Assembly (NCBI GenBank): GCA_017408885.1
Contig: JAFQTT010000011.1
Span: forward strand, 1-64,000
Length of the DNA: 64,000 nt
Source of the DNA: Methanocorpusculum sp.
GTDB lineage: Archaea > Halobacteriota > Methanomicrobia > Methanomicrobiales > Methanocorpusculaceae
Reading direction: 5' to 3'
Shown: positions 33,819 to 43,841 of the stretch, piece by piece
Layout of the letters: the number at the start of each line of letters is the position of its first letter
Numbering within the stretch: the first letter of the stretch is position 1
Program-made: the position numbers and the translations under genes
The notes under the pieces: generated by a model
Told to the model about the DNA's origin: nothing
What the model saw: the letters and a program-made list of their open reading frames with translations, nothing else
Database searches by the model: none

Positions 33819-34520
33819 ATGAACACGTCCGAAAATATCGTCCCGGCATCACAGATGTTTGCATGGGAAATGGCCCATGCATCTCCGGTAAACGGGGCAA
33901 ACGGACGATGCAGAACTCCTTTTGGAATATTCTCAAAAGAGACAGCATACATTGGAACATTAATCGAAACGGTGTCTTCGGGAGACAAAATAGTATCCCT
34001 TCGAATGAGTGATCCAACAGGAATATGCGTAGTAAATATTGACCCCAGAGCAGAACAACTCTTTGAAATCGCCAAAGAACTTGACATCCCGTCTTTCGTT
34101 TACGTGTATGGGACAATCAGAACAAGAATGTCCGGCAAAGCACCTGCAGCTGAAATATCTGCAACAGTCATTAAACCTGTATCCCGCAATGCAAGAAACA
34201 GCTGGATTTTGGAGACAGCAAAAGATGCCGCAGGTCGTTTGTCCCGCGGAGAGGAGGAAGAAAGAGAAGAGTATCGCTCTCACTTAATCAACGCTGTATC
34301 ATCTGCAAAACCTGCCGAAAAGAAGCAGGTTATCTCTGATGAGGAAGTTCTCTCGATCATCGAATCGCTCTATGAAGGAAAGAGAGCTCAGCGTGATAAA
34401 GTACTCGAAGCCATGCAGGAACGCGGAATGACAAAACAACAGGCAGTAGAAACTATTGCCCGCTTGATGGAAGAAGGCGAATGTTACGCCCCGAAACCAG
34501 ATTTCATAAAACTCGCCTGA
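33819..34520 (+). CDS. RPA-associated OB-fold protein (COG3390)
   Basis: 233 aa. An OB-fold at about 40-125 (AYIGTLIETVSSGDKIVSLR, PTGICVVNIDP, FVYVYGTIRTR) is followed by a charged linker and a winged-helix end (SIIESLYEGKRAQRDKVLEA, AVETIARLMEEGECY). This is the layout of archaeal RPA-associated proteins that join single-strand DNA binding complexes. It is co-directional and closely spaced with the phosphoesterase and helicase genes, a DNA metabolism cluster. Confidence 0.8.
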   Translation: MNTSENIVPASQMFAWEMAHASPVNGANGRCRTPFGIFSKETAYIGTLIETVSSGDKIVSLRMSDPTGICVVNIDPRAEQLFEIAKELDIPSFVYVYGTIRTRMSGKAPAAEISATVIKPVSRNARNSWILETAKDAAGRLSRGEEEEREEYRSHLINAVSSAKPAEKKQVISDEEVLSIIESLYEGKRAQRDKVLEAMQERGMTKQQAVETIARLMEEGECYAPKPDFIKLA

Positions 34521-34521
34521 T

Positions 34522-35280
34522 ATGGAACCGGAATTTTACCCGACAGGGCCTGCTGTAGGCATCGAACGGCGTGAAAAAGTCTTGGCTATAGCCGACCCGC
34601 ATTTTGGCGTGGAAGCAGACCTCCACAGAAAAGGACTTCACTTCGAAAGCCGCAGTGCACTGCGTCTTGAGCGGCTGATGGAAATTATCGAGGAAAGTGA
34701 CCCGGATTATCTGGTGGTATTAGGCGACTTAAAGCACATGATTCCATATGTCACCAGACAGGAGAAAGCCGAGATGCCGCAGATTCTGCGTACTATCCGC
34801 CGCGAAACTGAGTTTCGGCTTGCCCCTGGAAATCATGACACAGGGCTTGAACATTATCTTGAAAAAGACGAGCTTCTCCCTGCGTCAGGAGCTGTCATTG
34901 ATGGTACCGGATACTTTCATGGACACATGATTCCTGACGAATCGTTATTTGGACACTTAATCGTTTGCGGACATCACCACCCGGTGGTAAATCTCTATGA
35001 CGATGTGGGGTGTGCTCTTCGCGGAACACCTGGATACCTGCTTGCCGAGGTTGATACAACAGCGTGGACTGATGTTCAGCCTGAGTCACCAACACGCGTT
35101 CTTCTTGTTCCAGCGTTCTATGAACTAGCCGGAGGAATGGATGTGCGTTTGATTCCTGGAAGTAAAGTATCTCCTATTGCAAAAGCAATCCGCCCTGAAA
35201 CCGGAGAAGTGTTTTTGAAGGATGGAACATATGTTGCACCATTTACAGAGCTTCGACCCGACCCCCTGGAGTTAAAATGA
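34522..35280 (+). CDS. Metallophosphoesterase (COG1407)
   Basis: 252 aa calcineurin-like phosphoesterase: DPHFG (about 25-29), GDLKH, GNHD and GHHHP are the metal-binding blocks. In archaea this family is regularly encoded immediately before an Lhr-type helicase, as here (ATGA overlap). A nuclease or phosphodiesterase role in DNA repair is likely but the substrate is unknown. Confidence 0.85.
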   Translation: MEPEFYPTGPAVGIERREKVLAIADPHFGVEADLHRKGLHFESRSALRLERLMEIIEESDPDYLVVLGDLKHMIPYVTRQEKAEMPQILRTIRRETEFRLAPGNHDTGLEHYLEKDELLPASGAVIDGTGYFHGHMIPDESLFGHLIVCGHHHPVVNLYDDVGCALRGTPGYLLAEVDTTAWTDVQPESPTRVLLVPAFYELAGGMDVRLIPGSKVSPIAKAIRPETGEVFLKDGTYVAPFTELRPDPLELK

Positions 35281-37985
35281 AAGCTGTAGAAGAACTTAGA
35301 AAAACCCTGCATCCAAAACTTCAGGCTGTTCTTGAGAAACGCGGGTTTGATGATTTTTCAGAAATTCAGCTAAGAGCAATCCCGGAGCTGATTAAGGGAG
35401 GAAACGCGATTTTAATCGCCCCCACCGGAAGCGGCAAGACTGAAAGCGCTTTGCTTCCTGTATTTCACAACATGCTCTCCAAAGCGCATCCAGAAGGCTT
35501 TACCGCACTATATATCACACCTCTTCGTTCCCTTAACCGCGATATGATGAATCGCCTTGAGTGGTGGGGAAAAGAGCTTGGGATTCGGATTGCTGTCCGC
35601 CACGGAGATACAACACAGAATGATCGACGCAAACAGGCAGCAAACCCGCCTGATCTTTTGATAACCACACCTGAAAGTATTCAGGCAATGTTCATGGGCA
35701 AAGTGCTTCGAAAACACCTTGCAGGCGTTCGCTATGTAATTGTTGACGAAATTCATGAACTCGCAGCATCCAAACGAGGATGCCAGCTCTCCGTTGCCTT
35801 AGAGCGGATTGTCGAACTCGCCGGAGATTTCCAGAGGATTGGAATCTCTGCAACCGTTGGAAATCCTGAGCTTGTAGGAAAGTTCCTCTGTGGAAAACGT
35901 CCATGCCAGGTCGTGGCTGTCCCTGTTGCAAAAACCCTTGACCTATCAGTTCGCTTCGCTGGAGAAGGATTTGGCGAACAGGTAAAACTTATCGAGAAGT
36001 GCATCGACTCGCACACTTCATCTCTGGTTTTCACAAACACCAGAAGCGTTGCTGAAGCTATTGGAAATGCTCTTGTTTCCCGCGAAGACATTGATGTGCA
36101 TCACGGCTCTCTTTCCCGAGAGGTGAGGGTGGATGCGGAAGACCGTTTTAGAAATGGGCTGACACGCGGAATGATTTGTACAAGTTCCATGGAGCTTGGA
36201 ATTGACATTGGTCAAATCGACCATGTTGTGCAGTTCAATTCACCAAGAGAAGTTGCACGCCTTATGCAGAGAACAGGTCGAGCCGGACACCGAATTGGTG
36301 CGGCATCCAAAGGAATGATTCTTGCAACCGGATTTGACGATATTTTAGAGTCAATGGTTGTGGTCCGCCTTGCAACTGAAAATCGCCCGGAGAATGTCAG
36401 GCCGCACATTAATCCGGCTGATGTCATTGCAAATCAGATTGCAGCACTCGCGGTTGAACGCGGTGAAATTTCAATCGAGAACATCGAAAAGATTTTTGAT
36501 CGATGTTATTGCTTTGAAAATGCAGGAGAACTAATCCGTGATGTCATAGCCCAGATGGAGAAGCACTATCTTATAAGAACTGAAGACGGGATGGTGATAA
36601 CTAAAGCAAGAGCACGCAAATACCTCTCACTGAATCTCTCAATGATTGCGGATGAGAAGAAGTGTGTCATCTTCGATGTCATCTCCAGAAAGCCAGTTGG
36701 AACGCTTGATGAGTCTTTTGTTATCAGCTGGATTAGTTCTGGAGCAGTCTTTGTTGCCCGCGGGCAGGTGTGGCGTGTTTTAGAGCTTGAGGAAAACAAG
36801 GTCATGGTCGAGCCTGCAAAGAATGCGAAAGGAGAACTTCCGTCATGGGAAGGAGAACAGATTCCTGTTCCATTCACTGTAGCTATGGAAGTTGGAGCAC
36901 TTCGAAGAACACAGGACTTTGCAAGTTACCGTTCTGATGAGCGGTCTGTTACCTTCGCACAGAAAACGCTTGATGAGATGAAGAAGAACCGCTCGATTAC
37001 CGCGACTGACAAGCTTATTGTCTTAGAAGATGCTGATGAAGGTGTTGTGGTGAATCTATGTGCGGGACATAAAGTAAACGAGGCAATTGGGCGTGTATTG
37101 TCGATTCTAATCTCAGCACGCTATGGCTCGGCTGTCGGAATTGAGACGAATGCGTACCGTTTCTATCTCAGACTTCCAAAGCATCTGGCAGCACCTGATG
37201 TAGAAGAGATTTTCCACACTTTAGAGCCTGAACATGTAGAGGGAATATTACAGCTTGCGTTAAAGAAGACGTCTCTTTACAAATGGCGTCTGGTGCAGGC
37301 GGCAAAGAAGTTCGGGGCGATTGATGCGGATGCTGATTATGAGAAAATCAGTATGAACCGCTTACTGGAATTATTCGATGGTACAATTGTTGAGCGCGAG
37401 GCGTTCCGCGAGTTGTTCTTCTCAAATATGGACGTGGAAGGTGCAAAGGAGATTGTCCGCCGCCTCAAAAATCATGAGATGGAGACGAGAACAAGCCGCT
37501 TATCGGTAATTGGCGCTCAGGGACTTTTCTCTGAGCGTGATATGGTAACACCCCCTGGAGAAGACCAGGCAATTATCGAGTCAGTTAAGCACAGGATTGC
37601 AGAGCAGGATGTGGTTCTTGCATGTATGCACTGTAGAAAGTGGAAGTCGAGAACAAAGACAGGACGGGTTGCAGAACAGCCTGTGTGTCCTGTCTGCGGT
37701 GCCAAACTAATTGCTGTTCTAAAGCCTTATGAAGAACCTATGTTTTTGGCTTTGAAGAAAAAGACGCTGACAACTGAAGAAAAGGAAGCAGAAAAACGAA
37801 TGATGAAGAATGCAAATATGGTTCTCTCAAGCGGTCGTGATGCTGTGATTGCTTTGTCAGGCAGAGGTGTCGGTCCTGATTCAGCAGCACGTATCTTAGC
37901 TACATTTGCGAAGGGAGACAACTTCTACCGCGAGATTTTGAAAGCTGAGAGAAGATTTGTACAGACACACCAATATTGGGGTTAA
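35277..37985 (+). CDS. Lhr-type DEAD/H-box helicase
   Basis: 902 aa. Motif I APTGSGKTES (about 45-54), motif II DEIHE, motif III ISATVGN, motif VI QRTGRAGHR; then the Lhr winged-helix and core C-terminal domains. Near the end a zinc-like pair CMHCRKW ... CPVCGAK. It unwinds RNA:DNA or DNA forks in repair. The final codons lie within a tandemly repeated 84-bp unit, but the reading frame ends in the first copy (THQYWG then TAA), so the protein appears intact. Confidence 0.9.
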   Translation: MKAVEELRKTLHPKLQAVLEKRGFDDFSEIQLRAIPELIKGGNAILIAPTGSGKTESALLPVFHNMLSKAHPEGFTALYITPLRSLNRDMMNRLEWWGKELGIRIAVRHGDTTQNDRRKQAANPPDLLITTPESIQAMFMGKVLRKHLAGVRYVIVDEIHELAASKRGCQLSVALERIVELAGDFQRIGISATVGNPELVGKFLCGKRPCQVVAVPVAKTLDLSVRFAGEGFGEQVKLIEKCIDSHTSSLVFTNTRSVAEAIGNALVSREDIDVHHGSLSREVRVDAEDRFRNGLTRGMICTSSMELGIDIGQIDHVVQFNSPREVARLMQRTGRAGHRIGAASKGMILATGFDDILESMVVVRLATENRPENVRPHINPADVIANQIAALAVERGEISIENIEKIFDRCYCFENAGELIRDVIAQMEKHYLIRTEDGMVITKARARKYLSLNLSMIADEKKCVIFDVISRKPVGTLDESFVISWISSGAVFVARGQVWRVLELEENKVMVEPAKNAKGELPSWEGEQIPVPFTVAMEVGALRRTQDFASYRSDERSVTFAQKTLDEMKKNRSITATDKLIVLEDADEGVVVNLCAGHKVNEAIGRVLSILISARYGSAVGIETNAYRFYLRLPKHLAAPDVEEIFHTLEPEHVEGILQLALKKTSLYKWRLVQAAKKFGAIDADADYEKISMNRLLELFDGTIVEREAFRELFFSNMDVEGAKEIVRRLKNHEMETRTSRLSVIGAQGLFSERDMVTPPGEDQAIIESVKHRIAEQDVVLACMHCRKWKSRTKTGRVAEQPVCPVCGAKLIAVLKPYEEPMFLALKKKTLTTEEKEAEKRMMKNANMVLSSGRDAVIALSGRGVGPDSAARILATFAKGDNFYREILKAERRFVQTHQYWG

Positions 37986-38237
37986 GCCGAAGGCGCATGC
38001 CCCCAAGGCGTCGCGGGCATACGGGCGGGTGAGAGAAGATTTGTACAGACACACCAATATTGGGGTTAAGCCGAAGGCGCATACCCCCAAGGCGTCGCGG
38101 GCATACGGGCGGGTGAGAGAAGATTTGTACAGACACACCAGTATTGGGGTTAAGCCGAAGGTGCATGCCCCCAAGGCGTCGCGGGCATACGGGCGGGTGA
38201 GAGAAGATTTGTACAGACACACCAGTATTGGGGTTAA
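37946..38237. repeat. 84-bp tandem repeat, 3 full copies plus a partial fourth
   Basis: Units begin at 37946, 38030, 38114 and 38198, with a period of exactly 84 bp and only a few substitutions (for example CAATATT/CAGTATT). Each unit holds the last 13 codons and stop of the helicase gene (about 40 bp) followed by about 44 bp of GC-rich DNA with an ATGCCC/GGGCAT stem. The last partial copy carries the TTAA that is the stop of the convergent ATPase gene. It looks like expansion of a helicase/ATPase junction. Confidence 0.9.
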
Positions 38238-38953
38238 TCCTCAAACAATTCATCAAACAGCTTTTCTCTGTTTTCGAGAAACATCTTTGTTATCTGGTAG
38301 CTTTCGGTCTCTTCGTATGATACAGGAGATACTTCACCATTCGAGAATGAATAGATGTCAGCACCAGGCAGTCCAAGCAAGATTGGCGAATGCGTTGCGA
38401 TAATAAACTGCGAACCTCTTTTTGCCATCTCGGAGATTATCAGCAGAAGGCTTAACTGCCGCTGCGGAGACAGGGCAGCTTCTGGTTCGTCCATGATGTA
38501 GATTCCGCGGCGGTTTTCGAACTCCTGGAAGAAGGAGAGGAAACTTTCTCCGTGCGACTGAGTATGCAGGCGCTTTCCGCCGTATTTTGTGCCGTACTGT
38601 TCGGCGGCGGTTGCGACATTGAAGAAGCTTTCTGCGCGGAAGAAATATCCTGCCTGAGGACGGTGAATTCCTTTACTGATGTGAAGAGCTGACGCCAGGT
38701 CATGTGTTTCAGCATAGGTACTGAAGTTATAGTTCAGCGTTCCGCCTTCTGCGTTGAATCCGTAAGCGACTGCCAACGCTTCAATCAGAGTGGACTTTCC
38801 TGAGCCGTTTTCGCCGACAAAGAAGGTCACCGGATTTTCAAACCGGAAGGTATCCAGACTGCGGACGGAAGGTATGCTGTGCAGAAAGGAATACTCCGGT
38901 ACTTTGTCCCAGTTGATTTTGAACTCACGAATGAATAGACTGGAGAGTTCCAT
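38234..38953 (-). CDS. AAA/ABC-type ATPase (COG3910)
   Basis: 239 aa. Walker A GENGSGKST (about 46-54), a signature-like HTQSHGESFLSFFQ, Walker B IYIMDEPEAALSPQRQ and switch histidine in IATHSPILLG. Stand-alone ATPases of this type are related to overcoming-lysogenisation and SMC-like proteins; the function is unknown, although defence or toxin-antitoxin links have been proposed for relatives. It starts 1 nt after the PPOX gene stop. Its stop codon lies in the last tandem repeat copy. Confidence 0.85.
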   Translation of the reverse strand: MELSSLFIREFKINWDKVPEYSFLHSIPSVRSLDTFRFENPVTFFVGENGSGKSTLIEALAVAYGFNAEGGTLNYNFSTYAETHDLASALHISKGIHRPQAGYFFRAESFFNVATAAEQYGTKYGGKRLHTQSHGESFLSFFQEFENRRGIYIMDEPEAALSPQRQLSLLLIISEMAKRGSQFIIATHSPILLGLPGADIYSFSNGEVSPVSYEETESYQITKMFLENREKLFDELFED

Positions 38954-39442
38954 TTACTGGCTCTTTGCACGTACGAGTTCGATGGCCTCTTTTCCTGTCA
39001 GGTGTTCGATTTCAAGAACGAACACACACATCTTATCGAGATTTCTCTCAACAGTTGCAGCAAGTTCTTCAGCAAATCCCGGACGATACTTTGCGCCAAG
39101 TATTTTTGCAGCATCGCGTGCTTCGTCACGATCAAGTATTCTAATCTTTCCAAAAGCTACAACGCTTCTGAAATATGTGGTGTACTCGTCAGGGATGATT
39201 TCATCTTTTTCAACAACACAGAAGGAAGCTTTGTTTGAGTTTTTTATTGCATCTATTTTGTGACCGGATAAAGCACTGTGGAAGATAATTCTGTTTCCGT
39301 CAAAGACGTAGCTCATAGGTACTGCATACGGATATCCCTCGTCACCTGAAAGGGCAATGACACCGGATGTGCCATGTTCAAGAACAGATTTCGCATCGTC
39401 TTCTGATAACTGCTGTTTTATCCTTCGCATTGGGCGAAACAT
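38954..39442 (-). CDS. PPOX-class flavin-binding protein (NimA-like)
   Basis: 162 aa, a split beta-barrel FMN binder: GVIALSGDEGYPYAVPMSYV, IIFHSALSGHKIDAI, ASFCVV. The match is to the pyridoxamine-5'-phosphate oxidase-like family that includes nitroimidazole-resistance proteins and F420/FMN reductases. Starts at 39442 or 39430 (codon 5) are both possible. It is coupled with the downstream ATPase gene. Confidence 0.85.
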   Translation of the reverse strand: MFRPMRRIKQQLSEDDAKSVLEHGTSGVIALSGDEGYPYAVPMSYVFDGNRIIFHSALSGHKIDAIKNSNKASFCVVEKDEIIPDEYTTYFRSVVAFGKIRILDRDEARDAAKILGAKYRPGFAEELAATVERNLDKMCVFVLEIEHLTGKEAIELVRAKSQ

Positions 39443-39490
39443 AGAATATTGTGTGCTGTATGGAAAAGAAATGGTTTCGGAAAAAAAAGA

Positions 39491-39676
39491 TTAGTGTCTA
39501 TCCGAAAGCAGTACGCCTCTGGATGCCACATCCTCATAGGGAAGCTCGTGGAACAGAACAATAATGGCCTCCTTTGGAAGACCGGTAATTCTGGAAAGCT
39601 CATCCGTGAACACACGGGCAGTTTCCGCCTTCTGTTCCTTTGTCATATTGCAGACCTCAAGAGTAATTACCGGCAT
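39491..39676 (-). CDS. 4-oxalocrotonate tautomerase family protein
   Basis: 61 aa starting MPVITLEVCNMTKEQK; the proline after the initiator Met is the catalytic base of this family, so ATG 39676 (not two codons upstream) is the start. RITGLPKEAIIVLFHELP matches the second half. It begins 2 nt after the guaA stop and so is read from the pyrG-guaA transcript. The substrate is unknown. Confidence 0.85.
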   Translation of the reverse strand: MPVITLEVCNMTKEQKAETARVFTDELSRITGLPKEAIIVLFHELPYEDVASRGVLLSDRH

Positions 39677-39678
39677 GG

Positions 39679-41205
39679 TCACTCGTACTCGATAGTTGCC
39701 GGCGGTTTGCTTGTGATATCATAGAGAACACGGTTAACGTGTTTGACCTCATTGATGATACGGCTCGAAATCTTTTCGAGAACCGGGAACGGAATCTGTG
39801 CCCAGTCTGCTGTCATGAAGTCAGTGGTTTCTACTGCACGAAGAGCCACTGCGTAATCATAGGTTCTCTCGTCACCCATGACACCAACGCTTCTCATGTT
39901 GGTGAGTGCTGCAAAGTACTGGTTGATTGCGCGGTCAAGACCTGCGTTTGCAACCTCCTCACGGAAAATTGCATCAGCATCACGAAGGATGTCGAGCTTC
40001 TCTTTGGTTAAGTCTCCGATAACACGGATAGCAAGTCCCGGTCCCGGGAACGGCTGACGCCAGACCAGATAGTCCGGGATGCCAAGCTCTGTTCCGGCAC
40101 GGCGTACCTCATCCTTGAAGAGAATTCTAAGCGGTTCGACAAGCTCCTTGAAGTCCACGTGATCCGGAAGACCGCCGACATTGTGGTGACTCTTGATGAC
40201 TGCGGCATTTCCAGGTCCTGACTCGATTACATCCGGGTAGATAGTTCCCTGAACAAGGAAGTCGACTGCACCAATCTTCTTTGCTTCTTCCTCGAAAACA
40301 CGGATGAACTCTTCACCGATAATCTTTCTCTTTCTCTCCGGGTCTGTAACTCCGGCGAGTTTGGAGAGGAAACGCTCCTCTGCATCTACGCGGATTAAGT
40401 TGATGTCGAACTGTTTTCTGAAAACTTCTTCGACCTCATCGCCTTCGTTCTTGCGAAGCAGACCATGGTCAACGAAGATACATGTAAGCTGTTTTCCAAC
40501 TGCCTTGTGGACAAGAACTGCTGCAACCGATGAATCAACTCCGCCGGATAATGCGCAGAGAACCTTCTTATCACCAATCTTTCTTTTAAGTTCTGCAATG
40601 GTGTCATTGACGAAGGAGGACATCTTCCACTCACCTTTGCATCCGCAGACGTTGTAGAGGAAGTTGGAAATCATCTTTGTTCCTTCCGGAGTGTGCATAA
40701 CCTCCGGGTGGAACTGAACACAGTAGATTCCCTTGTCCGGGTTCTGCATTGCAGCAACCGGGCAGACAGGGCTTTCCGCAATGATGGAGAAGCCTTCTGG
40801 AACCTCAGTGATTCTGTCGGTGTGGCTCATCCAGCATGTGGTGTTTGAAGGTACTCCTTCGAAAATCTTGGAAGGCTTGACTGTAATTTCAGTTCTTCCG
40901 TACTCGCGTGTGTCAGCAGAGGTGACTGTTCCACCAAGCGTGTGTGCGGTAAGCTGTGCTCCGTAACAGATTCCAAGAACCGGGATTCCGAGTTCAAAGA
41001 CACCTGCATCTACACGCGGTGCGTTTTCGGCATAGACACTGGCAGGTCCTCCGGTGAAGATGATACCGGAGTAGTTTCCTGCTTTAATCTCATCAAGAGA
41101 TACAGTACACGGTTTTACTTCGCAGAAGACATTTGCTTCGCGGACGCGGCGGGCAATAAGCTGATTGTACTGTCCGCCGAAATCGAGAACAAGAATTGAC
41201 TCCAT
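39679..41205 (-). CDS. guaA: GMP synthase (glutamine-hydrolysing), fused form
   Basis: 508 aa from ATG 41205. N-terminal glutamine amidotransferase with [15 protein letters not shown], the nucleophile cysteine in GICYGAQ and HPEV; then the PP-loop ATP pyrophosphatase [11 protein letters not shown] (about 215-225) and the GMPS C-terminal dimer domain ending [10 protein letters not shown]. Many methanogens carry two separate genes for these halves; here they are one chain. It converts XMP to GMP. It starts 1 nt after pyrG ends. Confidence 0.93.
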   Translation of the reverse strand: MESILVLDFGGQYNQLIARRVREANVFCEVKPCTVSLDEIKAGNYSGIIFTGGPASVYAENAPRVDAGVFELGIPVLGICYGAQLTAHTLGGTVTSADTREYGRTEITVKPSKIFEGVPSNTTCWMSHTDRITEVPEGFSIIAESPVCPVAAMQNPDKGIYCVQFHPEVMHTPEGTKMISNFLYNVCGCKGEWKMSSFVNDTIAELKRKIGDKKVLCALSGGVDSSVAAVLVHKAVGKQLTCIFVDHGLLRKNEGDEVEEVFRKQFDINLIRVDAEERFLSKLAGVTDPERKRKIIGEEFIRVFEEEAKKIGAVDFLVQGTIYPDVIESGPGNAAVIKSHHNVGGLPDHVDFKELVEPLRILFKDEVRRAGTELGIPDYLVWRQPFPGPGLAIRVIGDLTKEKLDILRDADAIFREEVANAGLDRAINQYFAALTNMRSVGVMGDERTYDYAVALRAVETTDFMTADWAQIPFPVLEKISSRIINEVKHVNRVLYDITSKPPATIEYE

Positions 41206-41206
41206 C

Positions 41207-42790
41207 TTACTCTTTCCTCTGGCTGTCGCGGCAGGCTGCCACAAATCCAACAAACGGTGCTGATGTTCTCGTTGGTCTGGAGCGGAACTCCGGGTGGAAC
41301 TGGGTTGCAACGAAGTACGGGTGGTCGTCGAGCTCTAAGGCTTCCATTCTGCGGCCGTTTCTTCCAACAAACTTCATGCCCTTTGCTTCAATTTCATCGA
41401 TATATGCCGGGTTTACTTCGTATCTGTGGCGGTGACGCTCAGTAACTTCAGTTTCCCCGTAGAGTTCAGCAAGGCGGCTTCCCTCTGCGATTGAAACTTT
41501 GAAATCTCCAAGGCGCATGGTGCCTCCTAAGTCCTCAACACCTTCCTGTTCTGGAAGGAGTGCGATTGCATGAGTTCCTTCTCCCATCTCTTCGCTTGTT
41601 GCGTCTTTGTATCCGACAACATTTCTCATGAACTCGATGACACAAAGCTGGAATCCAAGGCAGATGCCAAAGAGCGGCTTTTTGTTTTCGCGGGCGAAGC
41701 GAATTGCTTCAATCATTCCCTCGATTCCACGGTTGCCGAATCCGCCCGGAATCAGGATTCCGTCAAGGTCGCGAAGGTCTTCTTCGGTGTACTGTTCTGC
41801 ATCAAGCCAGTGAATGTCAACTTCGGTTGAAAGTTTGCGTCCTGCGTGCTTTAATGCCTCTTTGATTGAAATGTACACGTCTTCCACACCATATTTGGTG
41901 ATGATACCTACAGAGATGCGGCTTGTGTACTCGCGGGAAACAACCGAGTACCAGCTGTTGTCTGCCTCTCCAGGTTCTAAGTGCAGGAGTTTTAAGAGAA
42001 CATCTGCCATTCCATCCTTTTCGAGCTCGAGCGGGACAAGATAGGTGTCAGGTGCAGTTCTTGCACTAATGACAGAGTTGGTGTCAACATCACAGAAGGA
42101 TGCAATCTTTCTCTTGGTGGAAGGGGAAATTGGATAGGAGCTTCTTCCGACAATGACGTCTGCTTCGAGACCTAACTCGCGAAGGGCTTTTACCGAGTGC
42201 TGAGTTGGTTTTGTCTTTAAGTCTCCCATGGTGTCTGCCGGAAGGAGGGTTACGTGGACTAATGCAAAGTCACCGTTTCCATGCTCCCAGTGCATCTGGC
42301 GGACTGCCTCAAGGAACGGCATGCTTTCGATATCCCCGACAGTTCCTCCGACTTCGACGATACAGATTTCTGCGTGGTTTCCTTCTTTGTCAGTCCAGGT
42401 CTCAGCAGCACGTCTGATTCTGTCTTTGATTTCATCGGTGATGTGAGGGATAATCTGAACGGTGGCGCCAAGATAGTCTCCGTGGCGCTCTTTGGTGATT
42501 ACGGACTGGTAGATTTTTCCAGTCGTTAAGTTGTGGTCGGAGGTGAGTTCGATGTCTAAGAAACGCTCGTAGTTTCCAAGATCAAGGTCGGACTCGCCGC
42601 CGTCTTTTAAGACGAATACTTCACCATGCTGTGCAGGGTTCATGAGTCCTGCATCGATGTTGAGGTACGGGTCAATTTTTACGCTCGTTACGTGGTATCC
42701 TCTGTTGATGAGGATGCGTCCTATGGATGCGGCAGTAATTCCTTTTCCAAGTCCGCTCATTACTCCTCCTGTAACTACGACATATTTCAT
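41207..42790 (-). CDS. pyrG: CTP synthase
   Basis: 527 aa, full length. Synthase domain [40 protein letters not shown]; glutaminase domain with GICLGFQ and FHPEF. It makes CTP from UTP with glutamine. It is the first gene of a pyrG-guaA-tautomerase run. The C-terminus is trimmed, ending RDSQRKE. Confidence 0.95.
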   Translation of the reverse strand: MKYVVVTGGVMSGLGKGITAASIGRILINRGYHVTSVKIDPYLNIDAGLMNPAQHGEVFVLKDGGESDLDLGNYERFLDIELTSDHNLTTGKIYQSVITKERHGDYLGATVQIIPHITDEIKDRIRRAAETWTDKEGNHAEICIVEVGGTVGDIESMPFLEAVRQMHWEHGNGDFALVHVTLLPADTMGDLKTKPTQHSVKALRELGLEADVIVGRSSYPISPSTKRKIASFCDVDTNSVISARTAPDTYLVPLELEKDGMADVLLKLLHLEPGEADNSWYSVVSREYTSRISVGIITKYGVEDVYISIKEALKHAGRKLSTEVDIHWLDAEQYTEEDLRDLDGILIPGGFGNRGIEGMIEAIRFARENKKPLFGICLGFQLCVIEFMRNVVGYKDATSEEMGEGTHAIALLPEQEGVEDLGGTMRLGDFKVSIAEGSRLAELYGETEVTERHRHRYEVNPAYIDEIEAKGMKFVGRNGRRMEALELDDHPYFVATQFHPEFRSRPTRTSAPFVGFVAACRDSQRKE

Positions 42791-42896
42791 TTGTGTTTCC
42801 CCTTCATGAAATGAATAGTACTATTATGTTGGTTTCGGTCAGTATTAAGGATAGGGGAGAGGAGGTTTGTAAAGGTGGAAAATAAGTTGAGGTCAT

Positions 42897-43784
42897 CTAC
42901 TCTGACAATGAGTAGTAAACCGTGTTTTCTCTTTTTTCAGATAAGACAATTCCATCCTCTTCAAGCTTTGCAAGATGCCAGCGAAGAGATGATGCAGATA
43001 TTCCTGTTTCTGCTTCGAGTTCAGATAATATCATTGGTTTTTTCTCAAGCGCGGACATAATTGCCGCCGGTTTTTCTTTTGCGCGGGCGGCGTTGATTAT
43101 GTCTGTCTCTGCCAAAGATTCATCTGCCGGGTAGTATCTGACAGTTTTGTGATATGGTGTTTCGCGTATTTTGTTTTCGCTTACGAGTTTTTGTATGTGG
43201 TGTACCGTTGAGTTTCTTGAGTATCCGGTATTTTTCACGACATCTGCTTCACTGCATCCGGGATGTTCTTCGATGTAATTCTGAATATGTATTCTCCTTG
43301 GTGCGGGAGATACAGAGCGGACAAAGTTTACTGATAAGAGTACAGCGCCTGAGAGAATTGGAACCCATCCAAATATTTTCAGAGCCGCCGCAACAATTTC
43401 AGCCGTACTCATAGCATAACATGCATCAACTTTGCCAAGAGAATATGTTTCACCGTTAAATGACAGAATCCGCCCTCCATATTCATTGAAGATATAATCA
43501 GCTTCATCTCCGGAGATTCCACCGTCAGGAATAGTATCAGAGAAATAAACCTTCAACATACCTCCGCCAGCTTCCAGAATTGATAGAAATTCAGGGCAGT
43601 CCGCTAAGTCCTCAGCCGTAAGATAGAGTATCTCGCTATCTTCTTCTGGTTCGGACGGCATTACATGTATTAGAGAATCTGGATATGGGACAACAACGAA
43701 CTCGCTGACAAAGCCCCCTGACAGGATAAGGAGAATGCCTGCCAAAATAATAAAGAGTGGAATTATTATCTTTTTCTTATCCAT
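42897..43784 (-). CDS. Membrane-anchored sensor with two winged-helix domains
   Basis: 295 aa. Helix 1 at 7-30, an external domain (about 31-120) with FLSILEAGGGMLKVYFSD and GRILSFNGETYSLG, helix 2 (about 128-150), then two winged helices: YIEEHPGCSEADVVKNTGYS and SELEAETGISASSLRWHLAK. The external domain resembles the secreted protein encoded at 43842, and the cytoplasmic half is paralogous to the product at 44298. It probably controls genes directly from the membrane. A TATA box (complement of about 43807-43816) puts it at a leaderless start, with ATTGGGCA just beyond. Confidence 0.8.
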   Translation of the reverse strand: MDKKKIIIPLFIILAGILLILSGGFVSEFVVVPYPDSLIHVMPSEPEEDSEILYLTAEDLADCPEFLSILEAGGGMLKVYFSDTIPDGGISGDEADYIFNEYGGRILSFNGETYSLGKVDACYAMSTAEIVAAALKIFGWVPILSGAVLLSVNFVRSVSPAPRRIHIQNYIEEHPGCSEADVVKNTGYSRNSTVHHIQKLVSENKIRETPYHKTVRYYPADESLAETDIINAARAKEKPAAIMSALEKKPMILSELEAETGISASSLRWHLAKLEEDGIVLSEKRENTVYYSLSE

Positions 43785-43818
43785 GAATGTCTATTTAGTC
43801 ATAAGACAATATAAAAAA

Positions 43819-43826
43819 ATTGGGCA
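43819..43826 (-). promoter_or_regulatory. Shared promoter element, copy 1 (one mismatch)
   Basis: ATTGGGCA on the plus strand (TGCCCAAT on the gene strand) directly upstream of the TATA box of the regulator at 43784. It differs by one base from the ATTGGACA in the three neighbouring promoters. Confidence 0.45.
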
Positions 43827-43841
43827 TTTTCCAACACCCGC

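Noticed and set aside
37946-38237. CRISPR-like array
   Set aside because: The repeats are head-to-tail 84-bp units with no unique spacers between them.
37896-38256. Repeat-encoded minus-strand proteins of about 108-118 codons
   Set aside because: The repetitive peptide is the by-product of the 84-bp tandem repeat, whose period is a multiple of three; no start site or homologue is evident.
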